Assembly (NCBI RefSeq): GCF_019297855.1
Contig: NZ_CP079194.1
Span: 310,001 to 374,000 of the forward strand
Origin: Gymnodinialimonas ceratoperidinii
GTDB taxonomy: Bacteria; Pseudomonadota; Alphaproteobacteria; Rhodobacterales; Rhodobacteraceae
DNA: 64,000 nucleotides
Direction: 5' to 3'
The notes under the pieces were generated by a model. The model did not search any database and had not been told where the DNA came from. It saw only the letters and a list, made by a program, of their open reading frames with translations. Shown here piece after piece: positions 1 through 8,736 of the stretch. The position numbers were made by a program, and so were the translations under genes. The first letter of the stretch is position 1. Each line of letters opens with the position of its first letter.

Positions 1-414
1 GCGCGCTATGTCTCTGTCGTGACGCGGGACGGGAAGGAATACCTGATCCCGAACGAGGACCTCATCACCAGCCAAGTGGTGAACTGGTCCCATTCCAACG
101 AGTTTGTCCGCCTCGATATCTACTTCGGCACCTCCTACGACAATGATCCGCACGAGGTCCGCAAGCTGGCGATTGCTGCGGCGAAAGGGGTGCCGAGGGT
201 GCTCTCTCATCGGGCGCCGGTCTGTCACATCGTGGGCTTTGGCGACTCGAGTGTGGATTACATCCTCAGGTTCTGGATCACTGACCCGACAGGCGGGCTC
301 ACCAACATTCGCGGCAACGTCTACCTCGCGCTTTGGGACACGTTCCGCGAGAACGAAATCTCGATCCCGTTCCCGCAACGCGAGGTCAGAATGTTGGACA
401 AACCAGCGGATTAG
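1..414 (+). CDS. MscS-family mechanosensitive channel, C-terminal part (5' end outside window)
   Basis: The reading frame is open from base 1, so only the last 137 codons are present. The residues DGKEYLIPNEDL followed by VVNWSH match the beta domain just after the pore helix of small-conductance mechanosensitive channels. The rest fits the cytoplasmic alpha/beta domain. Such channels sit in the inner membrane and release solutes on hypo-osmotic shock. The transmembrane part lies before the window, so the subfamily and full length cannot be judged. It ends 7 bases before the convergent stop of the ThDP enzyme gene. Confidence 0.85.
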   Translation, partial: ARYVSVVTRDGKEYLIPNEDLITSQVVNWSHSNEFVRLDIYFGTSYDNDPHEVRKLAIAAAKGVPRVLSHRAPVCHIVGFGDSSVDYILRFWITDPTGGLTNIRGNVYLALWDTFRENEISIPFPQREVRMLDKPAD

Positions 415-421
415 AGCCTGT

Positions 422-2038
422 TTAGAGGTTCTTCGTCGTCGCCAACATCTTGGGATCGAGCTTCAGTTCGATGATGTGAAGCCCGCCCTTAAGCGCCTTC
501 TGGTACGCCGCCGCAAATTGCCCATTCTCGGTGATGCTGTGGCCCGTCCCGCCGTAAGCCACGGCCAGAGCCGCGTAATCCGGGTTGAACAGGTCGGTGC
601 CCGACACGCGGCCGGGATAGTTCTTCTCCTGATGCATCCGGATCGTACCATAGCGACCGTTGTTGGCGACGATGACGATGATATCCGCGCCGTGCTGCCG
701 CGCCGTCGAAAGCTCCTGAATCGTCATCTGCAGACAGCCGTCGCCCGCGAGGCAGATCACCGGCTGATCCGGGTGCTGCAATTTCGCGGAAACGGCGGCG
801 GGCAGGCCATAGCCCATGGAGCCGGACGTCGGCGCAAGCTGCGTGCCGTATTGGCGGAACCGGTAGTAGCGATGAAGGAAGGCTGCGTAGTTGCCCGCGC
901 CGTTGGTGATGATCGTGTCCGCGCTCGCATTGTCGCGAAGCCAGCAAATGATCTGTTCCATCTGAACGGCGCCCGGCGTGGCCTGTGGCGTCTGCCAAGC
1001 CTCGTATTCCGCCCGCGCTTCCGCAGCGCCTCGATCGTCGGAAGAAGATGTCATGGCGAGAAGTTGAGGAAGGACCGCGGCGGGCGTTCCGGTCACGGCG
1101 AAGGTCGCCGGGTAGGTCTTGCTGACAGCCTCCGCGTCGGGAGAGACTTGCAGGATCGTCGGCGCGTTGGCCGGATCGATCAGGGTGAAGTCAGCTGTGG
1201 TGATGTCATTCAGCTCGGCACGCAGAAGCAGGAGGCAGTCTGCATCGGCCAGACGCTTGCCCAGTGCCGGGTTGGCCCCGACGCCGAGATCGCCCGCGTA
1301 ATTCGGGTGATCATTGTCGATGAAATCCTGCCTGCGGAAGGTGACGGCGATGGGCGCGCCGGTGCGCTCGGCCAATTCCTGCGCCGCCTGCCGCTCCGTA
1401 TCACTCCATTGCGAACCGCCGCAAAGGATCATCGGCCGTTTGGCCTGTTGGAAAGCCTCAACCATCGGCGCGATGTCATCGGGATGGACGCTCGCCGGCG
1501 CCCGCGCGCCGGGGCGCAGCTGCGGTTCATCCGTCAGGGCCGACAGGATATCTTCCGGTAAGGCCAGAACCACCGGGCCCGGGCGGCCGGATTGCGCAAT
1601 TGCGAACCCCCGGTCCACGTATTCGGCAAGACGATCTGTCCGCTCCACTTCGGCGGACCATTTGACCAGAGGACCGAAGAAGGCGCGGTAGTCGACCTCC
1701 TGAAAGACGCCGCGGTCGCGGTGCTTCAGCGGGATCTGACCGACAAAACAGACGAGCGGCGTGGCGTCGTGCATGGCGATATGGAGGCCCGCGCTCGCGT
1801 TCGTCGCACCGGGGCCGCGCGTCACGAAAACGACGCCGGGCTGGCCTGTCATCTTGCCATGGGCCTCGGCCATCATCGCGGCCCCGCCCTCCTGTCGGCA
1901 AACGACGTTGGCGATGTCGAGGTCATGCAGCCCGTCCAAGGCCGCCAGAAAGCTTTCGCCCGGAACGGAGAACACCCTCTCCACCCCATGCAGCGCGAGC
2001 CGATCAGCCAGAATTTTGCCGCCGTGAACCTGTGTCAT
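422..2038 (-). CDS. Thiamine-diphosphate-dependent enzyme, acetolactate synthase-like
   Basis: A 538-residue protein with the three-domain layout of ThDP enzymes: N-terminal Pyr domain with the activating glutamate (E50 in VVCRQEGGAAMMAEA), a central domain, and a C-terminal PP domain with the metal/ThDP motif GDGCLQMTIQEL running to NNGRYGTI. These enzymes act on 2-keto acids in the cytoplasm. No regulatory subunit gene (ilvN) lies next to it, and the isoleucine/valine pathway genes are absent here, so it is more likely an orphan catabolic or decarboxylating member than the anabolic synthase. It stands alone, 51 bases downstream of the FAD oxidoreductase gene on the same strand. Substrate unknown. 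Confidence 0.8.
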   Translation of the reverse strand: MTQVHGGKILADRLALHGVERVFSVPGESFLAALDGLHDLDIANVVCRQEGGAAMMAEAHGKMTGQPGVVFVTRGPGATNASAGLHIAMHDATPLVCFVGQIPLKHRDRGVFQEVDYRAFFGPLVKWSAEVERTDRLAEYVDRGFAIAQSGRPGPVVLALPEDILSALTDEPQLRPGARAPASVHPDDIAPMVEAFQQAKRPMILCGGSQWSDTERQAAQELAERTGAPIAVTFRRQDFIDNDHPNYAGDLGVGANPALGKRLADADCLLLLRAELNDITTADFTLIDPANAPTILQVSPDAEAVSKTYPATFAVTGTPAAVLPQLLAMTSSSDDRGAAEARAEYEAWQTPQATPGAVQMEQIICWLRDNASADTIITNGAGNYAAFLHRYYRFRQYGTQLAPTSGSMGYGLPAAVSAKLQHPDQPVICLAGDGCLQMTIQELSTARQHGADIIVIVANNGRYGTIRMHQEKNYPGRVSGTDLFNPDYAALAVAYGGTGHSITENGQFAAAYQKALKGGLHIIELKLDPKMLATTKNL

Positions 2039-2089
2039 GTCGTGATCTCCTACCCGTTTCGCAGACCATCGCGGCCCGGTGCGGCAAGG

Positions 2090-3121
2090 TCAACGGCTTG
2101 CGTCGGGAAGAAACTCGGGCGGTATCCTATCGCGATTGTCGAGGATCAGGGCCGCGAGCATCTCTGCCATGACCGGCGCCATGGCGAGGCCGATCTTGAA
2201 GCCACCGTTGGCGATGAAGGCCCCGTCGCGCAGGGGGTGCGGCCCGACCATCGGCGCGCGGCTCTTCGCGCGCGGACGGACGCCGGCCCATCGCGCGATG
2301 ACAGGGGCGTCGGACAGGGGCGGCACCACGGCGCGGGCTGCGTCAATGAGCGGTTCAAGCTGCGCGTCGGTGCTGGTGGGATCGTCAAACTCCCGCTCGG
2401 TGGTCGAACCGATGGCGACGGTCCCGTCACCGTGGGGCACGATATGCAGCCCGTCTGCAAACACCTGTGGCGCCGACGCGAGATCAGCCTTCAGCAATGC
2501 CGCCTGACCCTTGATCGGCGCGCCGATGAGCTTGCCGCGCGCCTCTGAGATCTCGATGAGGTCAGCCGCCCCCGTGGCCCAGATCTCCAGCCCCTCGCGC
2601 GACGGCTCCGGCACGACCTCAACCCCGCGCGCTCGCAAGGCGGCAGCGAGGGCGAGACAGGCCTGCTGAGGATGAAGACGCGCGGTGAGCGTGTCCTTTA
2701 TGACAAGGCCGGTCGGTGTCGCGACTTCGATGCCCGCCTCTTCCGCGGGGATCACCTGCCAGTCGTAGCGACCCTGCCACAAGTCTTTCGCCGTCTCGCT
2801 CCGCGCACGGGCCAAGGCGACGGCGGCTTCATCCTGCAACGGCTGTACCCGGCCAGCTCTCGCGTAGCCGGGGTCTTCGCCACCGACGTCCGAGATTTCA
2901 GTCCATAGCGCTTCCGCCTGATCGAGGGCGGCAAACTGCATCGCCTTTTTCGGGTTCCAGTTCTCCGGGACATGCGGCGCGAGCGCGCCGACGATGCCGC
3001 CCGATGCGCCGGCGGCGATCCCATGGGGGTCCACCACCTGAACCTGAGCGCCACGTTTCGACAGCATCCATGCGCACATCAGCCCGGTAATCCCCGCGCC
3101 TCGGACGATAATTTCGGTCAT
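2090..3121 (-). CDS. FAD-dependent oxidoreductase (DAO fold; possible stand-alone MnmC oxidase partner)
   Basis: A 343-residue protein starting MTEIIVRGAGITGLMCAW, with a classic N-terminal GxGxxG FAD-binding fold, a GASGGIVGALAP loop as in glycine oxidase and MnmC(o), and a C-terminal FIANGGFKIGLAMAP segment that closes over FAD. A longer frame upstream would overlap mnmD, so the ATG at 3121 is chosen. It is divergent from mnmD, 54 bases apart. In E. coli MnmC the FAD oxidoreductase that removes the carboxymethyl group from cmnm5U34 is fused to the methyltransferase encoded here by mnmD. A split pair is therefore a plausible inference; a ThiO or D-amino-acid dehydrogenase role is the alternative. 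Confidence 0.75.
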   Translation of the reverse strand: MTEIIVRGAGITGLMCAWMLSKRGAQVQVVDPHGIAAGASGGIVGALAPHVPENWNPKKAMQFAALDQAEALWTEISDVGGEDPGYARAGRVQPLQDEAAVALARARSETAKDLWQGRYDWQVIPAEEAGIEVATPTGLVIKDTLTARLHPQQACLALAAALRARGVEVVPEPSREGLEIWATGAADLIEISEARGKLIGAPIKGQAALLKADLASAPQVFADGLHIVPHGDGTVAIGSTTEREFDDPTSTDAQLEPLIDAARAVVPPLSDAPVIARWAGVRPRAKSRAPMVGPHPLRDGAFIANGGFKIGLAMAPVMAEMLAALILDNRDRIPPEFLPDASR

Positions 3122-3175
3122 TGCAACTCCGTGGGGCTTGGCAGATGGTCCGCGATATATTGGATAGGGCGCGCC

Positions 3176-3832
3176 ATGAAAGAGGACCAGCAGAAGATCG
3201 AATGGCGCGGTGACGTTCCGGTCTCCACGCGGTTCGACGATCCTTATTTCTCGCTGAACGATGGGCTCGCCGAAACGCGATTTGTCTTCCTGGAGGGGAA
3301 CAACCTTCCCGCGCGGTTCCGAGACGGGTTTCACGTGGCCGAGTTGGGTTTTGGCACCGGCCTCAACTTCCTCGCGACGCTCCAGTACTTCCGCGACGCC
3401 GGGGTGGAGGGCAAACTTCACTTCACGTCGTTCGAGGCCTTCCCGATGAGCGCCGCCGATCGCGCGCGGGCTTTGGCATGTTTTCCGGATCTGCCAACCG
3501 AGACCCTGCTTGGCGAAGAGGATATCTCGCACCTGTCAGGGTCTGATTTCGAGCTTTCCGTCATTGTTGGAGATGCGCGCGAAACTGTGCCTGAGATGCG
3601 GGTTAGAGCCGATGCGTGGTTCCTGGACGGCTTTGCGCCCGCGCAGAACCCCGAGCTTTGGGAGGACGCTCTGCTGCGCAACGTCGCCCGAAACACCGCC
3701 CCCGGCGGCACCTTCGCGACATACACCGCCGTGGGCCGGGTGAGACGCGCGCTGGCTGATGCGGGCTTCGAGGTCGAACGCGTGAAGGGGTTCGGCGTCA
3801 AACGTCATATGAGCAAGGGGCGACTGCCATGA
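3176..3832 (+). CDS. mnmD: tRNA (mnm5s2U34) methyltransferase MnmD
   Basis: 218 residues. Hallmarks of the methyltransferase domain of MnmC are visible: PVSTRFDDPYFS near the N-terminus, the SAM-binding ELGFGTGLNFL, DAWFLDGFAPAQNPELW, and a C-terminal GFGVKRHMSKG. The family adds the last methyl group in 5-methylaminomethyl-2-thiouridine at the wobble position of several tRNAs. Here it is a stand-alone enzyme rather than the fused MnmC of enterobacteria. The ATG at 3176 is the first sensible start after the divergent oxidoreductase. The stop overlaps the next start by 4 bases (ATGA). Confidence 0.9.
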   Translation: MKEDQQKIEWRGDVPVSTRFDDPYFSLNDGLAETRFVFLEGNNLPARFRDGFHVAELGFGTGLNFLATLQYFRDAGVEGKLHFTSFEAFPMSAADRARALACFPDLPTETLLGEEDISHLSGSDFELSVIVGDARETVPEMRVRADAWFLDGFAPAQNPELWEDALLRNVARNTAPGGTFATYTAVGRVRRALADAGFEVERVKGFGVKRHMSKGRLP

Positions 3833-4698
3833 TCGACACCACGCGCCTCGGCATCATGCTGATGATCGCAACCACCTTCGTTTTTGCCGGACAGGACGGG
3901 ATCAGTCGCCATCTTGCGGGCGAGTACAACATCTTCATGGTCGTAATGATCCGCTACTGGTTCTTCGCCGCTTTCGTCATCGCGATCGCTGTGCGGCGGA
4001 CCGGCGGCGTGAGAGAGGCCGCGCGGACGTCCCAACCCTTTGTTCAAGCCTTCCGGGGCGCCTTGCTAGCGTTGGAGATCATGGTCATGGTCGGCGCTTT
4101 CGTCCTGCTCGGGCTGGTGGAAGCGCACGCCATCTTCACCTGTTACCCCCTTCTCGTGGCGGCCCTTTCCGGTCCGGTCCTGGGCGAGAACGTGGGCTGG
4201 AGGCGTTGGACCGCCATTGGCATCGGTTTCGTCGGCGTCCTCGTGATCTTGCAGCCGGGCTATGGCGTCTTCTCGATCTATGCCCTCGTCCCGCTGCTCG
4301 CGGCCTTCATGTTCGCGCTTTACAACCTGCTGACCCGCTATGTCGCCGCAAAAGACCGTGCGGCGACCAGCTTCTTCTGGACCGGCACTGTCGGCGCGGT
4401 CCTGAGCACCTGCATCGGCGTCTGGTTCTGGGAACCGATGACGAGCGCCGATTGGGGATGGATGGCGTTGCTCTGCGTCACCGGGGTGACGGGGCATTTC
4501 CTGCTGATCAAAACCTATGAGCTGGCGGAAGCCTCGGCCGTGCAGCCCTTTGCCTACCTGCAATTGGTCTTCGCCTCGGCCATCGGTCTGACCGTGTTCG
4601 GCGAAACCTTGTCGCGGAACGTCGTGATCGGCGCGGGGATCGTGGTGTGCGCCGGGCTGTTTACGCTCTGGCGGGCCAAGAAGGTGGCGGAGAGCTAG
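3829..4698 (+). CDS. EamA/DMT-superfamily membrane transporter
   Basis: 289 residues, almost entirely hydrophobic, with about ten predicted membrane helices in two repeated halves (an EamA-type repeat begins near residue 5 and again near residue 150). This is the usual size for drug/metabolite transporters. Typical positions are the N-terminal MLMIATTFVFAGQD and a glutamate-containing loop near PVLGENVGW, repeated as VFGETLSRN. Members export or import small metabolites; the substrate cannot be read from sequence. It is translationally coupled to mnmD by an ATGA overlap, although a functional link is not obvious. Confidence 0.85.
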   Translation: MIDTTRLGIMLMIATTFVFAGQDGISRHLAGEYNIFMVVMIRYWFFAAFVIAIAVRRTGGVREAARTSQPFVQAFRGALLALEIMVMVGAFVLLGLVEAHAIFTCYPLLVAALSGPVLGENVGWRRWTAIGIGFVGVLVILQPGYGVFSIYALVPLLAAFMFALYNLLTRYVAAKDRAATSFFWTGTVGAVLSTCIGVWFWEPMTSADWGWMALLCVTGVTGHFLLIKTYELAEASAVQPFAYLQLVFASAIGLTVFGETLSRNVVIGAGIVVCAGLFTLWRAKKVAES

Positions 4699-4718
4699 GG
4701 CTTACCCTGAACAGAAAA

Positions 4719-4740
4719 GCGGCCCCCGAAAGGGAGCCGC
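4719..4740 (-). terminator. Intrinsic terminator downstream of the cytochrome c gene
   Basis: GCGGC and GCCGC flank an inner CCC-GAAA-GGG hairpin with one mismatch. Read on the minus strand the stem is followed by TTTTCTG, giving a U-rich tail. It lies between the convergent ends of the DMT transporter and cytochrome c genes and can serve the latter. Confidence 0.6.
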
Positions 4741-4765
4741 CTGCGTGTCGTTTCGCGCGGACAGA

Positions 4766-5233
4766 TCAATTGTCTGCGGATTCGCCTTCTTCCATCTCGG
4801 AGCCACCGAGAGATACGAGATAGGCGTAGAGGTTCAGCGCATCCTCTTCCGAGCGCACCCGGAAGCTCATCGCGCCGCGCAGGCTGTCGTCCTCGGCGGT
4901 CTCGCGAATCCAGCCGGTCGGATCCTGGACGTAAGCGACGAAGGCTTCCTCGTCCCATTCCACGTCCATCTCCATCAGGGTTTCGAGCCCTGCGGAGTAG
5001 CGGAAATCTTCAACGCTGCCGACGGTGCGCCCGTGAATACCGTAGAGGTTCGGACCGGTGCGCGCGTTGCGGCCAGCGAGGGTTTCTCCCTCGGCATCGA
5101 CAACGACGTGGCAGGAAATGCACTGGCGGAATGTACGCTCTCCGGCTTCGGCATCGCCCGTCGCATGGCCATCGGCAAGGACTGGGGTCGCAAGGAGCGT
5201 AGCGGTGGCGGCTAGTATGGAAAGTCGTTTCAT
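4766..5233 (-). CDS. Periplasmic class I cytochrome c (c2/c550-like)
   Basis: 155 residues with an N-terminal signal peptide (MKRLSILAATATLLATPVLA), then a single haem-binding CISCH motif (residues 38-42). The probable axial methionine is M122 in LRGAMSFRV. These are the features of soluble c2/c550-type electron carriers between the bc1 complex and terminal oxidases. The ATG at 5233 is preceded by GGGAGAAGATTA, a good ribosome site; a 20-residue upstream extension in the same frame would destroy the signal peptide. The acidic C-terminal tail is rich in Glu and Ser. It is monocistronic, divergent from idi. Confidence 0.88.
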   Translation of the reverse strand: MKRLSILAATATLLATPVLADGHATGDAEAGERTFRQCISCHVVVDAEGETLAGRNARTGPNLYGIHGRTVGSVEDFRYSAGLETLMEMDVEWDEEAFVAYVQDPTGWIRETAEDDSLRGAMSFRVRSEEDALNLYAYLVSLGGSEMEEGESADN

Positions 5234-5422
5234 TAATCTTCTCCCAAATTTGGCTGCTACATCTATAGTTAGTTTCCTACCCAATTCGTCCACACCTTTT
5301 GGTGAGGCAAAGTGACGTGAGAGGTCTTATTCCGCCGATTTGCCGGGACGAACCTCTGGCCAAAACCCTTCCGATCGCCCATGAACCAGCCTTCCCGACG
5401 CCCGACAGACATCGCCCGACCC

Positions 5423-5956
5423 ATGACCATCTACATCCCGACCTGGATTAACGGAATCTTGCAGCCTGTGGAGAAGCTGGCAGCGCATCAGCGCGGGCTC
5501 CGGCACAAGGCTGTATCAGTTTTCCTGCTGCGGGATGGCGATGTGTTGCTGCAGCGGCGCGCTTTGAGCAAGTATCATACGCCGGGCCTTTGGGCGAATA
5601 CCTGTTGCACCCATCCCATGTGGGAAGAATCCGGCCTCGACTGCGCACTGCGGCGGTTGGATGAGGAGTTGGGGATCACCGGCGTAGAGCTGGAATACCG
5701 CGACACCGTGGAGTACCGCGCTGACGTTGGGGAAGGGCTCATTGAGCATGAAGTTGTGGATATCTTTGTGGGAGAAATGCCCCGCGATGCGCCGCTCGAC
5801 ATGAACCCCGACGAAGTGATGGAGACGCGGTGGACCCCCTTGGCGACTTTGAACGACGAGGTTGCCGCAAAGCCGGATGAATTCACGCCGTGGCTGCGGA
5901 TCTATCTGGACCAATACGCCGAGCTCATTTTCGACGGGCGCGGGCAAGCGGAATAG
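5423..5956 (+). CDS. idi: Isopentenyl-diphosphate delta-isomerase, type I
   Basis: 177 residues of Nudix-like fold. The catalytic-cysteine motif NTCCTHP lies at residues 59-65, a Nudix-like box [18 protein letters not shown] follows, and the catalytic glutamate region is GLIEHEVVD. The enzyme interconverts IPP and DMAPP for isoprenoid, quinone and carotenoid synthesis in the cytoplasm. An ATG 14 codons upstream (5381) is in frame, but the start at 5423 gives the length usual in Rhodobacter; neither has a strong ribosome site, so the start is uncertain. Its neighbours are not isoprenoid genes. Confidence 0.9.
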   Translation: MTIYIPTWINGILQPVEKLAAHQRGLRHKAVSVFLLRDGDVLLQRRALSKYHTPGLWANTCCTHPMWEESGLDCALRRLDEELGITGVELEYRDTVEYRADVGEGLIEHEVVDIFVGEMPRDAPLDMNPDEVMETRWTPLATLNDEVAAKPDEFTPWLRIYLDQYAELIFDGRGQAE

Positions 5957-6062
5957 CGATGCTCCGCCCCGGATATGCCGTGGGACGAGGCCGTCCAAAT
6001 GCGGCACCGGTTGCGACAGGCCAATGCGCTGTCCATATAGGGCTGAACGGATGGAGGCCCCT

Positions 6063-6632
6063 ATGGCGAAAGATGAATTCCCCGGCTGGCACGGGACCAC
6101 GATCATTGGTGTGCGCAAGGGCGGCAAGGTCGTTGTTGCGGGCGACGGACAGGTGAGCCTTGGACAGACAGTCATCAAGGGGAGCGCCCGCAAGGTGCGG
6201 CGGCTCTCGCCCGGCGGCTACGACGTCGTCTGCGGCTTTGCCGGATCAACGGCGGATGCCTTCACCCTGCTGGAGCGGCTCGAAGGTAAGCTGGAAGCCA
6301 CGCCGGGCCAGCTGCAACGCGCCTCGGTCGAGCTGGCGAAGGACTGGCGGACCGACAAATACCTGCAAAAACTGGAAGCGATGCTGATCGTCACCGACGG
6401 ATCCGAGCTTTATATCATCACCGGCGCAGGCGACGTGCTGGAGCCTGAGCACGGCATCGCCGCCATCGGTTCGGGCGGCAACTTCGCCTTGGCCGCCGCG
6501 CGCGGAATGCTTGATAGCGATAAGGACGCGGAGGCGATTGCCCGCGATGCCATGGCGATTGCGTCGGATATTTGTGTCTACACCAACGGCAATCTGACGG
6601 TTGAGACCATCGACGCCAAAGGCTCCGCATGA
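6063..6632 (+). CDS. hslV: ATP-dependent protease peptidase subunit HslV
   Basis: 189 residues. The [20 protein letters not shown] segment marks the N-terminal nucleophile hydrolase HslV; the catalytic threonine (residue 12) would be exposed by removal of an 11-residue propeptide, as expected for alphaproteobacteria. It assembles as a double ring capped by HslU to degrade proteins. The ATG at 6063 is chosen because GGAGG at 6053-6057 sits five bases upstream; an in-frame ATG at 6051 lacks such a site. The stop overlaps the next start (ATGA). Its partner hslU is two genes further on in the same overlapping operon. Confidence 0.95.
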   Translation: MAKDEFPGWHGTTIIGVRKGGKVVVAGDGQVSLGQTVIKGSARKVRRLSPGGYDVVCGFAGSTADAFTLLERLEGKLEATPGQLQRASVELAKDWRTDKYLQKLEAMLIVTDGSELYIITGAGDVLEPEHGIAAIGSGGNFALAAARGMLDSDKDAEAIARDAMAIASDICVYTNGNLTVETIDAKGSA

Positions 6633-7702
6633 GCGACATTACCCGCGATGACCTGCGCGCGGCCGTTGGCGCCGGCATGATGACCGAGGCGCAGGCGGCC
6701 TCTCTGATTACCTTGGCTGAAGAGCGCGAGGGCGTGCGAGCGCGCCGCTCGGGGTTGGATGAACCGTTTGAGCTGTTCAAGGGCTTCAACGAGATCTTCA
6801 TCGTTGTCGGCCTGACGATCCTCTTCGCCGGCTGGTCAGGGGTGACTGGGCTTTCGCTGATCAGCACCGGCAATGGCTACGTCATGAGCATGGTGTTCTC
6901 TTTCATTGCCATGGGCGTCCTGATTCCGCTGGCGCGCTACTTCACCATCGCGCGGCGCATGGTGGCGCCTTCGATTGCCTTGGCGATCATGTTCGGCCTC
7001 TCGTCCGTGCAATTCGGCCTGTCATTCGCGGCGATGATGGACGCGACCTTCCAAGGCTCATGGACCGTCGCGGCCGGGTTCTCAGGCGTCATGCTGAGCC
7101 TTTATTACTACATCTTCCGCGTGCCCTTCACCGTGGCGCTGATCGCCGTCTCGGTGGTGGTGATGACCTTCGGTTTCGTGACCATGGGCGGCACGGTGCC
7201 GGACCGTGTTGCGGATATCTTCCTTCTGTCCGCTGATGGCCCCTTCGCGTTCATCACCATCGTTCTGGGTTTCATCGGTCTCGGCATCGCCCTGGCCTTC
7301 GACATGAGCGACCCGCACCGCGTGACACGCCGCGCGGCCTCCGGCTTCTGGCTCCACGTCATCGCCGCACCGGCGATCGTGAACACGGTCGCGCTGACCT
7401 TGTTCCAGAACCCGGACACCAGCGCGAAACTCCTGCTTCTGGCGTTCATCATGCTGATGGCGCTTTTTGCGGTCATCATCGACCGCCGCTCGTTCCTCGT
7501 CTCCGGCGTTGGTTACGTGGTGGCGCTGTCGATCTCGGTCGTGGAGGGCGAGGGTGCTTTCCTTGTCATCCTGTTGCTCGGCGCAGGCATGGTTCTGCTT
7601 GGCGCCCAATGGGAACGGATGCGCGGCGCGATCATGGGGGCTCTGCCTGACTTCCCCGGAAAAGACCGCCTGCCGCCCTACGCAATGAAAGAGCCAGCAT
7701 AA
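6629..7702 (+). CDS. Polytopic membrane protein of unknown function
   Basis: 357 residues. The first 50 or so residues are soluble and helical ([20 protein letters not shown]), followed by about ten hydrophobic segments from residue 55 to 340. The short N-terminal helix-turn stretch before a membrane domain resembles DUF2157-type proteins, but this is only an impression. No catalytic motif was recognised. It starts inside the hslV stop and ends within the start of the aldo/keto reductase gene (TAATG), so it is part of a tightly coupled four-gene operon between hslV and hslU. A link to membrane protein quality control would be guesswork. Confidence 0.6.
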   Translation: MSDITRDDLRAAVGAGMMTEAQAASLITLAEEREGVRARRSGLDEPFELFKGFNEIFIVVGLTILFAGWSGVTGLSLISTGNGYVMSMVFSFIAMGVLIPLARYFTIARRMVAPSIALAIMFGLSSVQFGLSFAAMMDATFQGSWTVAAGFSGVMLSLYYYIFRVPFTVALIAVSVVVMTFGFVTMGGTVPDRVADIFLLSADGPFAFITIVLGFIGLGIALAFDMSDPHRVTRRAASGFWLHVIAAPAIVNTVALTLFQNPDTSAKLLLLAFIMLMALFAVIIDRRSFLVSGVGYVVALSISVVEGEGAFLVILLLGAGMVLLGAQWERMRGAIMGALPDFPGKDRLPPYAMKEPA

Positions 7703-8736
7703 TGAGTGACATGACCTATACGCGCCTCGGCAACTCCGGCCTTGTCGTCTCGCGCATGGCGCTTGGGACGATGACCTTCAACCTCGGGGCGGATTTCATC
7801 CCCGGCGTGGCCAATGTCGGGCAGGACGAGGCCACGCGCATGGTGCAGACCGCGCTGGATCACGGCGTGAATTTCTTCGACAGCGCCGATGGCTATTCCG
7901 ACGGGCAGGCCGAGATCGCTCTGGGCACCGCGCTGGCGGGAAAGCGGCAGGATGCGGTGATCTGCACCAAAGTTGGTTTTCGCAAGGGCGATGCCATCAC
8001 GGATGCGGGCCTGTCACGGCGGCATCTGATGACCTCGGTCGATGGCTGTCTGGAGCGTTTGGAAACCGACTACATCGACCTGCTGGTGGTGCATAAGACG
8101 GATGTCTTCACGCCTCTGGAAGAGACTTTGCAAGCGCTCGACGATCTCGTGCGGTCAGGCAAGGTGCGGTACGTCGGGTGCTCGAACTGGCCCGCATGGG
8201 AAGTCGCGCGCGCGGTTGAATTTCAGCGTGCCAACGGCATGGCGCAATACGTGGCTGGCCAATACCTCTACAACGCAGCAGCGCGGGATATCGAGGTTGA
8301 TGTCCTACGCATGACCGAGCAGTTCGGCCTGTCCCTCATGGCTTGGTCGCCGCTGGCCGGTGGCCTGCTCACCGGCAAATACGATCTGGATCGGCTCGAA
8401 GACGGCGACGGTCGCATGGCCTCAGGTGATTTCCTGCAGATCCCGCGCCCGCAAGCCGAGGCGGTGTTGAGCGCCCTCGAAAACGCCGCGCGATCCCATG
8501 ACCTGACCATCGCACAGACTGCGCTGGCGTGGATCGTGAACAAGCGCAGAAATCACACCGTTCTGGTCGGCGCTTCCTCGACCGAGCAATTGGAGAAGAG
8601 CCTCAAGGCAGGCTCTATTACCCTGAATAGTGACGAAATGAGCGCCATCGACGCCGCCGCTCCACCGCCTCGGCGGTACCCGGAGTGGTTTGCGGACATG
8701 ATGCTCGACGACATGCACAAGGATGCCCTTACATGA
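7702..8736 (+). CDS. Aldo/keto reductase
   Basis: 344 residues with the TIM-barrel family's N-terminal pattern ([21 protein letters not shown]). The complete catalytic tetrad is visible: D60 and Y65 in [11 protein letters not shown]90 in CTKVG and H131 in LLVVHKTD. The NADPH-binding end is [14 protein letters not shown]. It reduces aldehydes or ketones in the cytoplasm; the substrate is unknown. It lies between the membrane protein gene and hslU with 1- and 4-base overlaps, so its expression should follow the protease genes. Confidence 0.88.
   Translation: MSDMTYTRLGNSGLVVSRMALGTMTFNLGADFIPGVANVGQDEATRMVQTALDHGVNFFDSADGYSDGQAEIALGTALAGKRQDAVICTKVGFRKGDAITDAGLSRRHLMTSVDGCLERLETDYIDLLVVHKTDVFTPLEETLQALDDLVRSGKVRYVGCSNWPAWEVARAVEFQRANGMAQYVAGQYLYNAAARDIEVDVLRMTEQFGLSLMAWSPLAGGLLTGKYDLDRLEDGDGRMASGDFLQIPRPQAEAVLSALENAARSHDLTIAQTALAWIVNKRRNHTVLVGASSTEQLEKSLKAGSITLNSDEMSAIDAAAPPPRRYPEWFADMMLDDMHKDALT

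Noticed and set aside
104..1561. A 485-codon plus-strand frame opposite the ThDP enzyme gene
   Set aside because: It is Arg-rich, low-complexity and antisense to a gene with clear ThDP motifs.
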